Assembly: GCF_051020985.1 (NCBI RefSeq)
Contig: NW_027475149.1
Location: 186,001 to 250,000 of the forward strand
From: Nomia melanderi
Taxonomy: Eukaryota; Arthropoda; Insecta; Hymenoptera; Halictidae
Reading direction: 5' to 3'
Length of the DNA: 64,000 bases
Shown here: piece after piece, positions 35,680-48,619 of the stretch
How the letters are laid out: each line of letters begins with the position of its first letter
Position numbering within the stretch: position 1 is the first letter of the stretch
Notes under the pieces: model-generated
What the model was told of the DNA's origin: nothing
Database searches by the model: none
Seen by the model: the letters and a program-made list of their open reading frames with translations, nothing else
Made by a program: the position numbers and the translations under genes

Positions 35680-36728
35680 GAGGTATCACCGGATATATAT
35701 TGGATTTTTCCCCGACCCTGAGTGTCCAGCCCCATGAGACGGTGGTTTTCTCGGACCCTGGTGATCCGTGGTCGTTCCTGCTGCACAGATTGATACGCCA
35801 GGGCCTCCGGCAGATAATTCACTTTGGTTTATTGCGCTATCCCTAATAGCACCCGAGATATCACCAGATATATATTGGATTTTCCCTGACCCTGAGTGTC
35901 CGGCCCAATGTGACTGTGGTTTTCTCGGCCCCTGGTGGTCCGAGGTCGTTCCCGCTGCACAGATTCATGCGCCGCGGCCTCCTACTGACAATGCACTTTG
36001 ATTTATTGCGCTATCTGTAATAGCACCCGAGATATCACCAGATATATATTGGATATTTCCCTCACCCTGAGTGTCCAGCCCCATGAGACGGTGGTTTTCT
36101 CGGCCCCTGGTGAACCGAGGTCGTTCCCGCAGCACATATTCATGCGCCAGGGCCTCCTACAGACAATGCACTTTGATTTATTGCGCTATCTGTAATAGCA
36201 CCCGAGATATCACCAGATATATGCTGGATTTTTACATGACCTAGGTTGTCCGGCCCCATGTGTCGGTGGTTTTCTCGGCCCCTGGTGATCCGAGGTCGTT
36301 CCCGCTGCACAGATTCATGCGCCAGGGCCTCCTACAGATAACTCACTTTGGTTTATTGCGCTATCTCTAATAGCACCCGAGATATCACCAGATACATATT
36401 GGATTTTTCCCTCACCCTGAGTGTCCAGCCCCATGAGACGGTGGTTTTCTCGGCCCCTGGTGGACCGAGGTCGTTCCCGCTGCACACATTCATGCGCCAG
36501 GGCCTCCTGCAGATAATTCACTTTGACTTATCGCGCTATCTCTAATAGCACCCGAGATATCACCAGATATATGCTGGATTTTTACATGACCTTGGGTGAC
36601 GGATTCCGAATATCTGTAATTTTCTCGGCCACTGGTGGTCCGAGGTCGTTCCTGCTGCACAGATTCATTCGCCAGTGCCTCCTACAGACAATGCACTTTG
36701 ATTTTTTGCTCTATCTCTAATAGCACCC
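35680..36728 (+). repeat. 6-monomer HOR (1,049 bp), copy 1
   Basis: Monomers in order: (1) GAGGTATCACCGG, GGACCCTGGTGATCCGTGG, ATTGATACGCC; (2) GGCCCAATGTGACTG, GCGCCGCGGCC, 174 bp; (3) GGTGAACCGAGG, GCAGCACATATTC; (4) a cassette/canonical hybrid with ACATGACCTAGGTTGTCC and CATGTGTCGG; (5) CAGATACATATTGG with GTGGACCGAGG; (6) a type II cassette monomer ending TTTTTTGCTCTATC. The next copy follows directly. Confidence 0.9.
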
Positions 36729-37777
36729 GAGGTATCACCGGATATATATTGGATTTTTCCCCGACCCTGAGTGTCCAGCCCCATGAGACGGTGGTTTTCT
36801 CGGACCCTGGTGATCCGTGGTCGTTCCTGCTGCACAGATTGATACGCCAGGGCCTCCGGCAGATAATTCACGTTGGTTTATTGCGCTATCCCTAATAGCA
36901 CCCGAGATATCACCAGATATATATTGGATTTTCCCTGACCCTGAGTGTCCGGCCCAATGTGACTGTGGTTTTCTCGGCCCCTGGTGGTCCGAGGTCGTTC
37001 CCGCTGCACAGATTCATGCGCCGCGGCCTCCTACTGACAATGCACTTTGATTTATTGCGCTATCTGTAATAGCACCCGAGATATCACCAGATATATATTG
37101 GATATTTCCCTCACCCTGAGTGTCCAGCCCCATGAGACGGTGGTTTTCTCGGCCCCTGGTGAACCGAGGTCGTTCCCGCAGCACATATTCATGCGCCAGG
37201 GCCTCCTACAGACAATGCACTTTGATTTATTGCGCTATCTGTAATAGCACCCGAGATATCACCAGATATATGCTGGATTTTTACATGACCTAGGTTGTCC
37301 GGCCCCATGTGTCGGTGGTTTTCTCGGCCCCTGGTGATCCGAGGTCGTTCCCGCTGCACAGATTCATGCGCCAGGGCCTCCTACAGATAACTCACTTTGG
37401 TTTATTGCGCTATCTCTAATAGCACCCGAGATATCACCAGATACATATTGGATTTTTCCCTCACCCTGAGTGTCCAGCCCCATGAGACGGTGGTTTTCTC
37501 GGCCCCTGGTGGACCGAGGTCGTTCCCGCTGCACACATTCATGCGCCAGGGCCTCCTGCAGATAATTCACTTTGACTTATCGCGCTATCTCTAATAGCAC
37601 CCGAGATATCACCAGATATATGCTGGATTTTTACATGACCTTGGGTGACGGATTCCGAATATCTGTAATTTTCTCGGCCACTGGTGGTCCGAGGTCGTTC
37701 CTGCTGCACAGATTCATTCGCCAGTGCCTCCTACAGACAATGCACTTTGATTTTTTGCTCTATCTCTAATAGCACCC
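36729..37777 (+). repeat. 6-monomer HOR (1,049 bp), copy 2
   Basis: Repeats 35,680-36,728 at exactly 1,049 bp, including the 1-base deletion in monomer 2 and the hybrid monomer 4. I noticed only isolated differences, such as CACGTTGG at about 36,870. Confidence 0.9.
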
Positions 37778-38250
37778 GAGGTATCACCGGATATATATTG
37801 GATTTTTCCCCGACCCTGAGTGTCCAGCCCCATGAGACGGTGGTTTTCTCGGACCCTGGTGATCCGTGGTCGTTCCTGCTGCACAGATTGATACGCCATG
37901 GCCTCCGGCAGATAATTCACTTTGGTTTATTGCGCTATCCCTAATAGCACCCGAGATATCACCAGATATATATTGGATTTTCCCTGACCCTGAGTGTCCG
38001 GCCCAATGTGACTGTGGTTTTCTCGGCCCCTGGTGGTCCGAGGTCGTTCCCGCTGCACAGATTCATGCGCCGCGGCCTCCTACTGACAATGCACTTTGAT
38101 TTATTGCGCTATCTGTAATAGCACCCGAGATATCACCAGATATATATTGGATATTTCCCTCACCCTGAGTGTCCAGCCCCATGAGACGGTGGTTTTCTCG
38201 GCCCCTGGTGAACCGAGGTCGTTCCCGCAGCACATATTCATGCGCCAGGG
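37778..38250 (+). repeat. 6-monomer HOR, truncated copy 3
   Basis: Monomers 1 and 2 are intact. Monomer 3 (from 38,127) begins as usual (GGTGAACCGAGG, GCAGCACATATTC) but ends as monomer 1 (CCTCCGGCAGATAATTC, CTATCCC). A deviant monomer 2 (38,302, GAAATATCACC, 174 bp) follows. The same 3/1 fusion followed by GAAATATC recurs at 43,550-43,725. Confidence 0.85.
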
Positions 38251-39000
38251 CCTCCGGCAGATAATTCACTTTGGTTTATTGCGCTATCCCTAATAGCACC
38301 CGAAATATCACCAGATATATATTGGATTTTCCCTGACCCTGAGTGTCCGGACCAATGAGACTGTGGTTTTCTCAGCCCCTGGTGGTCCGAGGTCGTTCCC
38401 GCTGGCCAGATGCATGAGACAGGGTCTCCTACGGACCATGCACTTTGATTTATTGCGCTATCTGTAATAGCACCCGAGATATGACCAGATATATATTGGA
38501 TTTTCCCCTGACCCTGAGTGTCCGGTCCCATGAGACGGTGATTTTCTCGGACCCTGGTGGTCCGAGGTCATTCCCGCTGCACAGATTCATGCGCCAGGGC
38601 CTCCTACAGACAACGCACTTTGATTTATTGCGCTATCTGTAATAGCACCCGAGATATCACCAGATATATATTGGCTTTTCCCCTGACCCTGAGTGTCCGG
38701 CCCCATGAGACTGTGGTTTTCTCGTCCCCTAGTGGTCCGAAGTCGTTCCCGCTGCACACATTCATGCGCCAGGGCCTCCTGCAGATGATTCACTTTGATT
38801 TATCGCGCTATCTCAAATAGCACCCGAGATATCACCAGATATATATTGGATTTTCCCCTGTCCCTGAGTGTCCGGCCCCATGAGACGGTGGTTTTCTCGG
38901 ACCCTGGTGGTCCGAGGTCGTTCCCGCTGCACAGATTCATGCGCCAGGGCCTCCTGCAGACAACGCACTTTGATTTATTGCGCTATCTCTAATAGCACCC

Positions 39001-40575
39001 GAGATATCACCAGATATATATTGGATTTTCCCCAGACCCTGAGTTGCCAGCCCCATGAGACGGTGGTCTTCTCGGCCCCTGGTGGTCCGAGGTCGTTCCC
39101 GCTGCCCAGATTCATGCGCCACGACCTCCTACTGACAATGCACTTTGATTTATTGCGCTATCTGTAATAGCACCCGAGATATCACCAGATATATATTGGA
39201 TATTTCCCTCACCCTGAGTGTCCAGCCCCATGAGACGGTGGTTTTCTCGGCCCCTGGTGGACCGAGGTCGTTCCCGCTGCACAGATTCATGCGCCAGGGC
39301 CTCTTGCAGATAATTCACTTTGGTTTATTGCGCTATCTCTAATAGCGCCCGAGATATCACCAGATATATATTGGATTTTTCCCTGACCCTGAGTGTCCGG
39401 CCCCATGAGACTGCGGTTTTCTCGGCCCCTGGTGGTCCGAGGTCGTTCCCGCTGGACACATTCATGCGCCAGGGCCTCCTGCAGATGATTCACTTTGATT
39501 TATCGCGCTATCTCTAATAGCACCCGAGATATCACCAGATATATGCTGGATTTTTATATGACCTTGGGTGACGGATTCCGAATATCTGTAATTTTCTCGG
39601 CCACTGGTGGTCCGAGGTCGTTCCTGCTGCACAGATTCATTCGCCAGTGCCTCCTACAGACAATGCACTTTGATTTATTGCGCTATCCGTAATAGCACCC
39701 GAGATATCACCAGATATATATTGGATTTTCCCCTGACCCTGAGTGTCCGGCCCCATGAGACTGTGGTTTTCTCGGCCCCTAGTGGTCCGAGGTCGTTCCC
39801 GCTGCACAGATTCATGCGCCAGGGCCTCCTACAGACAACTCACTTTGATTTATTGCGCTATCTGTAATAGCACCCGAGATATCACCAGATATATATTGGA
39901 TATTTCCCTCACCCTGAGTGTCCAGCCCCATGAGACGGTGGTTTTCTCGGCCCCTGGTGGACCGAGGTCGTTCCCGCTGCACAGATTCATGCGCCAGGGC
40001 CTCTTGCAGATAATTCACTTTGGTTTATTGCGCTATCTCTAATAGCGCCCGAGATATCACCAGATATATATTGGATTTTTCCCTGACCCTGAGTGTCCGG
40101 CCCCATGAGACTGCGGTTATCTCGGCCCCTGGTGGTCCGAGGTCGTTCCCGCTGGACACATTCATGCGCCAGGGCCTCCTGCAGATGATTCACTTTGATT
40201 TATCGCGCTATCTCTAATAGCACCCGAGATATCACCAGATATATGCTGGATTTTTATATGACCTTGGGTGACGGATTCCGAATATCTGTAATTTTCTCGG
40301 CCACTGGTGGTCCGAGGTCGTTCCTGCTGCACAGATTCATTCGTCAGTGCCTCCTACAGACAATGCACTTTGATTTATTGCGCTATCCGTAATAGCACCC
40401 GAGATATCACCAGATATATATTGGATTTTCCCCTGACCCTGAGTGTCCGGCCCCATGAGACTGTGGTTTTCTCGGCCCCTAGTGGTCCGAGGTCGTTCCC
40501 GCTGCACAGATTCATGCGCCAGGGCCTCCTACAGACAACGCACTTTGATTTATTGCGCTATCTCTAATAGCACCC
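39001..40575 (+). repeat. 9-monomer unit X-(A-B-C-D)x2, 1,575 bp
   Basis: X (39,001) is followed by A-B-C-D (39,176-39,875) and again A-B-C-D (39,876-40,575), a 700-bp tandem repeat. X returns at 40,576, giving a 1,575-bp period. Copies differ by few bases: CGGTTATCTCGG at about 40,114 and CGTCAGTGCC at about 40,343. Confidence 0.88.
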
Positions 40576-42246
40576 GAGATATCACCAGATATATATTGGA
40601 TTTTCCCCAGACCCTGAGTTGCCAGCCCCATGAGACGGTGGTCTTCTCGGCCCCTGGTGGTCCGAGGTCGTTCCCGCTGCCCAGATTCATGCGCCACGAC
40701 CTCCTACTGACAATGCACTTTGATTTATTGCGCTATCTGTAATAGCACCCGAGATATCACCAGATATATATTGGATATTTCCCTCACCCTGAGTGTCCAG
40801 CCCCATGAGACGGTGGTTTTCTCGGCCCCTGGTGGACCGAGGTCGTTCCCGCTGCACAGATTCATGCGCCAGGGCCTCTTGCAGATAATTCACTTTGGTT
40901 TATTGCGCTATCTCTAATAGCGCCCCAGATATCACCAGATATATATTGGATTTTTCCCTGACCCTGAGTGTCCGGCCCCATGAGACTGCGGTTTTCTCGG
41001 CCCCTGGTGGTCCGAGGTCGTTCCCGCTGGACACATTCATGCGCCAGGGCCTCCTGCAGATGATTCACTTTGATTTATCGCGCTATCTCTAATAGCACCC
41101 GAGATATCACCAGATATATGCTGGATTTTTATATGACCTTGGGTGACGGATTCCGAATATCTGTAATTTTCTCGGCCACTGGTGGTCCGAGGTCGTTCCT
41201 GCTGCACAGATTCATTCGCCAGTGCCTCCTACAGACAATGCACTTTGATTTATTGCGCTATCCGTAATAGCACCCGAGATATCACCAGATATATATTGGA
41301 TTTTCCCCTGACCCTGAGTGTCCGGCCCCATGAGACTGTGGTTTTCTCGGCCCCTAGTGGTCCGAGGTCGTTCCCGCTGCACAGATTCATGCGCCAGGGC
41401 CTCCTACAGACAACTCACTTTGATTTATTGCGCTATCTGTAATAGCACCCGAGATATCACCAGATATATATTGGATTTTTCCCTGACCCTGAGTGTCCGG
41501 CCCCATGAGACTGCGGTTTTCTCGGCCCCTGGTGGTCCGAGGTCGTTCCCGCTGCACACATTCATGCGCCAGGGCCTCCTGCAGATAATTCACTTTGATT
41601 TATCGCGCTATCTCTAATAGCACCCGAGATATCACCAGATATATGCTGGATTTTTACATGACCTTGGGTGACGGATTCCGAATATCTGTAATTTTCTCGG
41701 CCACTGGTGGTCCGAGGTCGTTCCTGCTGCACAGATTCATTCGCCAGTGACTCTTACAGACAATGCACTTTGATTTATTGCGCTATCCGTAATAGCACCC
41801 GAGATATCACCAGATATATATTGGATTTTCCCCTGACCCTGAGTGTCCGGCCCCATGAGACGGTTGTTTTCTCGGACCCTGGTGGTCCGAGGTCGTTCCC
41901 GCTGCACAGATTCATGCGCCAGGGCCTCCTACAGACAACGCACTTTGATTTATTGCGCTATCTGTAATAGCATCCGAGATATCACCAGATATATATTGGA
42001 TTTACCCCTGACCCTGAGTGTCCGGCCCCATGAGACGGTGGCTTTCTCGGACCCTGGTGGTCCGAGGTCGTTCCCGCTGCACAGATTCATGCGCCAGGGC
42101 CTCCTACAGACAACGCACTTTGATTTATTGCGCTATCTGTAATAGCACCCGAGATATCACCAGATATATATTGGATTTTGCCCCGACCCTGAGTGTCCGG
42201 CCCCATGAGACGGTTGTTTTCTCGGCCGCTGGTGGTCCGAGGTCGT
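40576..42246 (+). repeat. Block X-A-B-C-D-B'-C'-E-E'-F, copy 2
   Basis: Same monomer order as 33,930-35,600 at a 6,646-bp offset. It includes CAGTGACTCC or CAGTGACTCT in the second cassette monomer and TGGATTTACCCCTGACC in E'. In copy 1 the F monomer switches at about 35,600 into the end of a cassette monomer. Here it continues as a canonical unit (CTGGACAGACTC), so the two copies diverge at an intra-monomer junction. Confidence 0.86.
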
Positions 42247-42500
42247 TCCCGCTGGACAGACTCATGCGCCAGGGCCTCCTACAGACAATGCACTTTGATT
42301 TATTTCGCTATCTGTAATAGCACCCGAGATATCACCAGATATATATTGGATTTTCCCCTTAGCCTGAGTGTCCGGCCCCGTTAGACGGTGATTTTCTCGG
42401 CCCCTGGTGGTCCGAGGTCGTTCCCGCTGCCCAGATTCATGCGCCAGGGCCTCCTACAGACAGTGCACTTTGACTTATTGCGCTATCTGTAATAGCACCC

Positions 42501-42675
42501 GAGAAAGCTGCATATATATGCTGGATTTTTACATGACTTTGGGTGGCGGATACCGAAAATCTGTAATTTTCTCGGCCCCTGGTGGACCGAGGTCGTTCCC
42601 GCTGCACATATTCATGCGCCAGGGCCTCCTACGGACAATGCACTTTGATTTATTGCGCTATCTGTAATAGCACCC
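42501..42675 (+). repeat. Unique cassette variant monomer
   Basis: Starts GAGAAAGCTGCATATATATG instead of GAGATATCACCAGATATATG and continues TTACATGACTTTGGGTGGCG, GATACCGAAAATCTG. It therefore combines a diverged cassette that has its own substitutions with a rewritten first segment, which removes both the GATATC site and the AT-rich dyad. Only one such copy exists in the window. It is either an older, less homogenised cassette lineage or a heavily mutated one. Confidence 0.82.
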
Positions 42676-44771
42676 GAGATATCACCAGATATATGCTGGA
42701 TTTTTACATGACCTAGGGTGTCCGGCCCCATGTGTCGGTGGTTTTCTCGGCCCCTGGTGATCCGAGGTCGTTCCCGCTGCACAGATTCATGCGCCAGGGC
42801 CTCCGGCAGATAATTCACTTTGGTTTATTGCGCTATCCCTAATAGCACCCGAGATATCACCAGATACATATTGGATTTTTCCCTCACCCTGAGTGTCCAG
42901 CCCCATGAGACGGTGGTTTTCTCGGCCCCTGGTGGACCGAGGTCGTTCCCGCTGCACACATTCATGCGCCAGGGCCTCCTGCAGATAATTCACTTTGACT
43001 TATCGCGCTATCTCTAATAGCACCCGAGATATCACCAGATATATGCTGGATTTTTACATGACCTTGGGTGACGGATTCCGAATATCTGTAATTTTCTCGG
43101 CCACTGGTGGTCCGAGGTCGTTCCTGCTGCACAGATTCATTCGCCAGTGCCTCCTACAGACAATGCACTTTGATTTTTTGCTCTATCTCTAATAGCACCC
43201 GAGGTATCACCGGATATATATTGGATTTTTCCCCGACCCTGAGTGTCCAGCCCCATGAGACGGTGGTTTTCTCGGACCCTGGTGATCCGTGGTCGTTCCT
43301 GCTGCACAGATTGATACGCCAGGGCCTCCGGCAGATAATTCACTTTGGTTTATTGCGCTATCCCTAATAGCACCCGAGATATCACCAGATATATATTGGA
43401 TTTTCCCTGACCCTGAGTGTCCGGCCCAATGTGACTGTGGTTTTCTCGGCCCCTGGTGGTCCGAGGTCGTTCCCGCTGCACAGATTCATGCGCCGCGGCC
43501 TCCTACTGACAATGCACTTTGATTTATTGCGCTATCTGTAATAGCACCCGAGATATCACCAGATATATATTGGATATTTCCCTCACCCTGAGTGTCCAGC
43601 CCCATGAGACGGTGGTTTTCTCGGCCCCTGGTGAACCGAGGTCGTTCCCGCAGCACATATTGATGCGCCAGGGCCTCCGGCAGATAATTCACTTTGGTTT
43701 ATTGCGCTATCCCTAATAGCACCCGAAATATCACCAGATATATATTGGATTTTCCCTGACCCTGAGTGTCCGGCCCAATGAGACTGTGGTTTTCTCGGCA
43801 ACTGGTGGTCCGAGGTCGTTCCCGCTGCACACATTCATGCGCCAGGGCCTCCTGCAGATAATTCACTTTGATTTATCGCGCTATCTCTAATAGCACCCGA
43901 GATATCACCAGATATATGATGGATTTTTACATGACCTTGGGTGACGGATTCCGAATATCTGTAATTTTCTCGGCCACTGGTGGTCCGAGGTCGTTCCTGC
44001 TGCACAGATTCATTCGCCAGTGCCTCCTACAGACAATGCACTTTGATTTTTTGCTCTATCTCTAATAGCACCCGAGGTATCACCGGATATATATTGGATT
44101 TTTCCCCGACCCTGAGTGTCCAGCCCCATGAGACGGTGGTTTTCTCGGACCCTGGTGATCCGTGGTCGTTCCTGCTGCACAGATTGATACGCCAGGGCCT
44201 CCGGCAGATAATTCACTTTGGTTTATTGCGCTATCCCTAATAGCACCCGAGATATCACCAGATATATATTGGATTTTCCCTGACCCTGAGTGTCCGGCCC
44301 AATGTGACTGTGGTTTTCTCGGCCCCTGGTGGTCCGAGGTCGTTCCCGCTGCACAGATTCATGCGCCGCGGCCTCCTACTGACAATGCACTTTGATTTAT
44401 TGCGCTATCTGTAATAGCACCCGAGATATCACCAGATATATATTGGATATTTCCCTCACCCTGAGTGTCCAGCCCCATGAGACGGTGGTTTTCTCGGCCC
44501 CTGGTGGACCGAGGTCGTTCCTGCTGCACAGATTGATACGCCAGGGCCTCCGGCAGATAATTCACTTTGGTTTATTGCGCTATCCCTAATAGCACCCGAG
44601 ATATCACCAGATATATATTGGATTTTCCCTGACCCAGAGTGTCCGGCCCAATGTGACTGTGGTTTTCTCGGCCCCTGGTGGTCCGAGGTCGTTCCCGCTG
44701 TACAGATTCATGCGCCAGGGCCTCCTACAGACAATGCACTTTGATTTATTCCGCTATCTGTAATAGCACCC
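42676..44771 (+). repeat. Rearranged derivatives of the 6-monomer HOR
   Basis: The order of 6-mer monomers here is 4/1 hybrid, 5, 6, 1, 2, 3/1 hybrid, a deviant 2 (with B-type right end), 6, 1, 2, an A/1 hybrid, 2. Four units carry the 1-base loss TTTTCCCTGACC (about 43,403, 43,750, 44,277 and 44,624). The cassette-to-cassette distance drops to 873 bp (43,026 to 43,899). The parts are those of 35.7-38.3 kb, but the order is disrupted at fused monomers. Confidence 0.83.
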
Positions 44772-45821
44772 GAGATATCACCAGATATATATTGGATTTT
44801 TCACTGACCCTGAGTGTGCGGCCCCATGAGACGGTGGTTTTCTCGGACCCTGGTGGTCCGAGGTCGTTCCCGCTGCACAGATTCATGCACCAGGGCCTCC
44901 TAAAAACAACGCACTTTGATTTATTGCGCTATCTGTAATAGCACCCGAGATATCACCAGATATATATTGGATTTTCCCCTGACCCTGAGTGTCCGGCCCC
45001 ATGAGACTGTGGTTTTCTCAGCCCCTAGTGTTCCGAGGTCGTTCCCGCTGCACAGATTGATGCGCCAGGGCCTCCTACAGACAACGCACTTTGATTTATT
45101 GCGCTATCTGTTATAGCACCCGAGATATCACCAGATATATATTGGATTTTCCCCTGACCCTGAGTGTCCGGCCCCATGAGACGGTGGTTTTCTCGGCCCC
45201 TGGTGGTCCTAGGTCGTTCCCGCTGCACAGATGCTTGCGCCAGGGCCTCCTGCAGATAATTCCCTTTGGCTTATTGCGCTATCTCTAATAGCACCCGAGA
45301 TATCACCAGATATATATTGGATTTTCCCCTGACCCTGAGTGGCCGGCCCCATCGGACGGTTGTTTTCTCGGCCCCTGGTGGACCGAGGTCGTTCCCGCTG
45401 CACAGATTCATGCGCCACGGCCTCCTACAGACAATGCACTTTGATTTATTTCGCCATCTGTAGTAGGACCCGAGATATCACCAGATATATATTGGATTTT
45501 CCCCAGACCCTGAGTGGTCGGCGCCATGAGACTGTGGTTTTCTCGGCCCCTGGTGGTCCGAGGTCGTTCCCGCTGCACAGATACATGAGCCAGGGCCTCC
45601 TACAGACAATGCACTTTGATTTATTCCGCTATCTGTAATAGGAACCGAGATATCACCAGATATATATTGGATTTTCCCCAGACCCTGAGTGTCCGGCCGC
45701 ATGAGACTGTAGTTTTCTCGGCCCCTGGTGGTCCGAGGTCGTTCCCGCTGCACAGATTCATGCGCCAGGGCCTCCTACAGACAATGCACTTTGATTTATT
45801 GCGCTATCTGTAATAGCACCC
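44772..45821 (+). repeat. Six unordered monomers between HOR domains
   Basis: Units start at 44,772, 44,947, 45,122, 45,297, 45,472 and 45,647. The one at 45,122 resembles type 8 of the right-hand mosaic (GGTCCTAGG, CCCTTTGGCTTATT). The one at 45,472 resembles type 13 (GAGTGGTCGGCGCC). I see no tandem order. Confidence 0.75.
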
Positions 45822-46171
45822 GAGATATCACCAGATATATATTGGATTTTCCCCTGACCCTGAGTGTCCGGCCCCATGAGACTGTGGTTTTCTCGGCCCC
45901 TGGTGGTCCGAGGTCGTACCCGCTGCACAGATTCATGCGCCAGGGCCTCCTACAGACAATGCACTTTGATTTATTGCGCTATCTGTAATAGCACCCGAGA
46001 TATCACCATATATATATTGAATTTTTCACTGGCCCTGAGTGTCCGGCCCCATGAGACGGTGGTTTTCTCGGCCCCTGGTGGTCCGAGGTCGTTCCCGCTG
46101 TACAGATTCGTGCGCCAGGGCCTCCTACAGACAATGCACTTTGATTTATTGCGCTATCTGTAATAGCAATC

Positions 46172-46346
46172 GAGATATCACCAGATATATGCTGCATTTT
46201 TACATCACCTTGGGTGACGGATTCCGAATATCACTAATTTTCTCGGCCCCTGGTGGTCCGAAGTCGTTCCTGCTGCACAGATTCATTCGCCAGTGCCTCC
46301 TACAGACAATGCACTTTGATTTATTGCGGTATCTCTAATAGCACCC
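46172..46346 (+). repeat. Type III diverged-cassette monomer (type 5 of the mosaic)
   Basis: Has TATGCTGCATTTTTACATC, the conserved core GGTGACGGATTCCGAATATC, then ACTAATTTTCTCGGCCCC. It therefore lacks the GCCAC change of types I and II. Other copies start at 51,068, 51,942, 55,090, 56,315, 58,414, 59,814 and 61,913. All but the first are preceded by GCACTCGAG (one has GAGATACC), which marks a single sublineage. Confidence 0.86.
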
Positions 46347-48444
46347 TAGATATCACCAAATATATATTGGGTTTTTCCCGGACCCTTACAGTCCGGCCCC
46401 ATGAGACGGTGATTTTCTCGGCCCCTGCTGGTCCGAGGTCGTTCCCGCTGCACAGAATCATGCGCCAGGGCTTCCTGCAGACAATCCACTTTGGTTTATT
46501 GCGCTATCTCTAACAGCACCCAAGATATCACCAGATATATATGGGATTTTTCCCTGACCCTAAGTGTCCGGCCCCTCGGGACGGTGGTTTTCTCAGCCCC
46601 TGGTGGTCCGAGGTAGTTCCCGCTGCACAGATTCATGCGCCAGGGCCTCCTACAGATAACTCACTTTGGTTTATTGCGCTATCTATAATAGCACCCGAGA
46701 TATCACCAGATATATATTGGATTTTTCCCTTACCCTGAGTGTCCGGCCCCATGAGACGGTGGTTTTCTCGGCCCCTGGTGGTCCTAGGTCGTTCCCGCTG
46801 CACAGATGCATGCGCCAGGGCCTCCTGCAGATAATTCCCTTTGGCTTATTGCGCTATCTCTAATAGCACCCGAGATATCACCAGATATATATTGGATTTT
46901 CCCCTGACCCTGAGTGGCCGTCCCCATGAGACGGTGGTCTTCTCGGCCCCTGGTGGTCCGAGGTCGTTCCCGCTGCACAGATTCATGCGCCAGGGCCTCC
47001 TGCAGATAATTCACTTTCGTTTATTGCGCTATCTCTAATAGCACCCGAGATATCACCAGATATATATTGGATTTTCCACTGACCCTGAGTGTCCGGCCGC
47101 ATGAGACTGTAGTTTTCTCGGCCCCTGGTGGTCCGAGGTGGTTCCCGCTGCACAGATTCATGCGACAGGGCCTCCTACAGACAATGCACTTTGATTTATT
47201 GCGCTATCTGTAATAGCACCCGAGATATCACCACATATATATTGGATTTTTCCCTGACCCTGAGTGTCCGGCCCCATGAGACGGTGGTTTTCTCGGCCCC
47301 TGGTGGTCCGAGGTCGTTCCCGCTTCACAGATTCATGCGCCAGGGCCTCCTACAGACAATGCACTTTGATTTATTGCGCTATCTGTAATAGCACCCGAGA
47401 TATCACCAGATATATATTGGATATTTCCCTCACCCTGAGTGTCCAGCCCCATCAGACGGTGGTTTTCTCGGCCCCTGGTGGACCGAGGTCGTTCCCGCTG
47501 CACAGATTCATGCGCCTGGTCCTCCTGCAGATAATTCACTTTGATTTATTTCGCCATCTGTAATAGGACCGAGATATCACCAGATATATATTGGATTTTC
47601 CCCAGACCCTGAGTGGTCGGCGCCATGAGACTGTGGTTTTCTCGGCCCCTGGTGGTCCGAGGTCGTTCCCGCTGCACAGATTCGTGCGCAAGGGCCTCCT
47701 ACAGACAATGCACTTTGATTTATTGCGCTATCTGTAATAGCACCCGAGATATCACCAGATATGTATTGGATTTTTCCCTGACCCTGAGTGTCCGGCCCCA
47801 TGAGACTGTGGTTTTCTCGGCCCCTGGTGGTCCGAGGTAGTTCCCGCTGCACAGATTCATGCGCCAGGGCCTCCTACAGACAATGCACTTTGATTTATTG
47901 CGCTATCTCTAATAGCACCCAAGATATCACCAGATATATATAGGATTTTTCCCTGACCCTGACTGTCTGGCCCCATGAGACGGTGATTTTCTCGGCTCCT
48001 GGTGGTTCGAGGTCGTTCCCGTTGCACAGATTCATGCGCCAGGACCTCCTGCAGATAATTCACTTCGGTTTATTGCGCTATCTCTAACAGCACCCAAGAT
48101 ATCACCAGATATATATTGGATTTATCCCTGACCCTCAGTGTCCGGCCCCATAAGACTGTGGTTTTTTCGGCCCCTGGTGGTCCGAGGTCGTTCCCGTTGC
48201 ACAGATTCATGCGCCAGGGCCTCCTACAGACAATGCACTTTGATTGATTGCGCTATCTGTAATAGCACCCGAGATATCACCAGATATATATTGGATATTT
48301 CCCTCACCCTGAGTGTCCAGCCACATGAGACGGTGGTTTTCTCGGCCCTGGTTGACCGAGGTCGTTCCCGCTGCACAGATTCATGCGCCAGGGCCTCCTG
48401 CAGATAATTCACTTTGATTTATTGCGCTATCTGTAATAGCACCC

Positions 48445-48619
48445 GAGATATCACCAGATATATATTGGATTTTCCCCTGACCCTGAGTGTCCGGCCCCAT
48501 GAGACTGTGGTTTTCTCGGCCCCTGCTGGTCCGAGGTCGTTCCCGCTGCACAGAATCATGCGCCAGGGCTTCCTGCAGACAATCCACTTTGGTTTATTGC
48601 GCTATCTCTAACAGCACCC
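48445..48619 (+). repeat. Hybrid monomer, type 3 left / type 6 right
   Basis: The left part is type 3 (GTCCGGCCCCATGAGACTG). The right part carries the type 6 tags CCCCTGCTGGTCC, CAGAATCATG and CAATCCACTTTGG, so the switch lies near monomer positions 66-82. Length remains 175 bp. The preceding type 17 copy ends with TTTATTGCGC, as type 2 does, rather than its usual TTTATCGCGC, suggesting a second switch close by. Confidence 0.82.
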
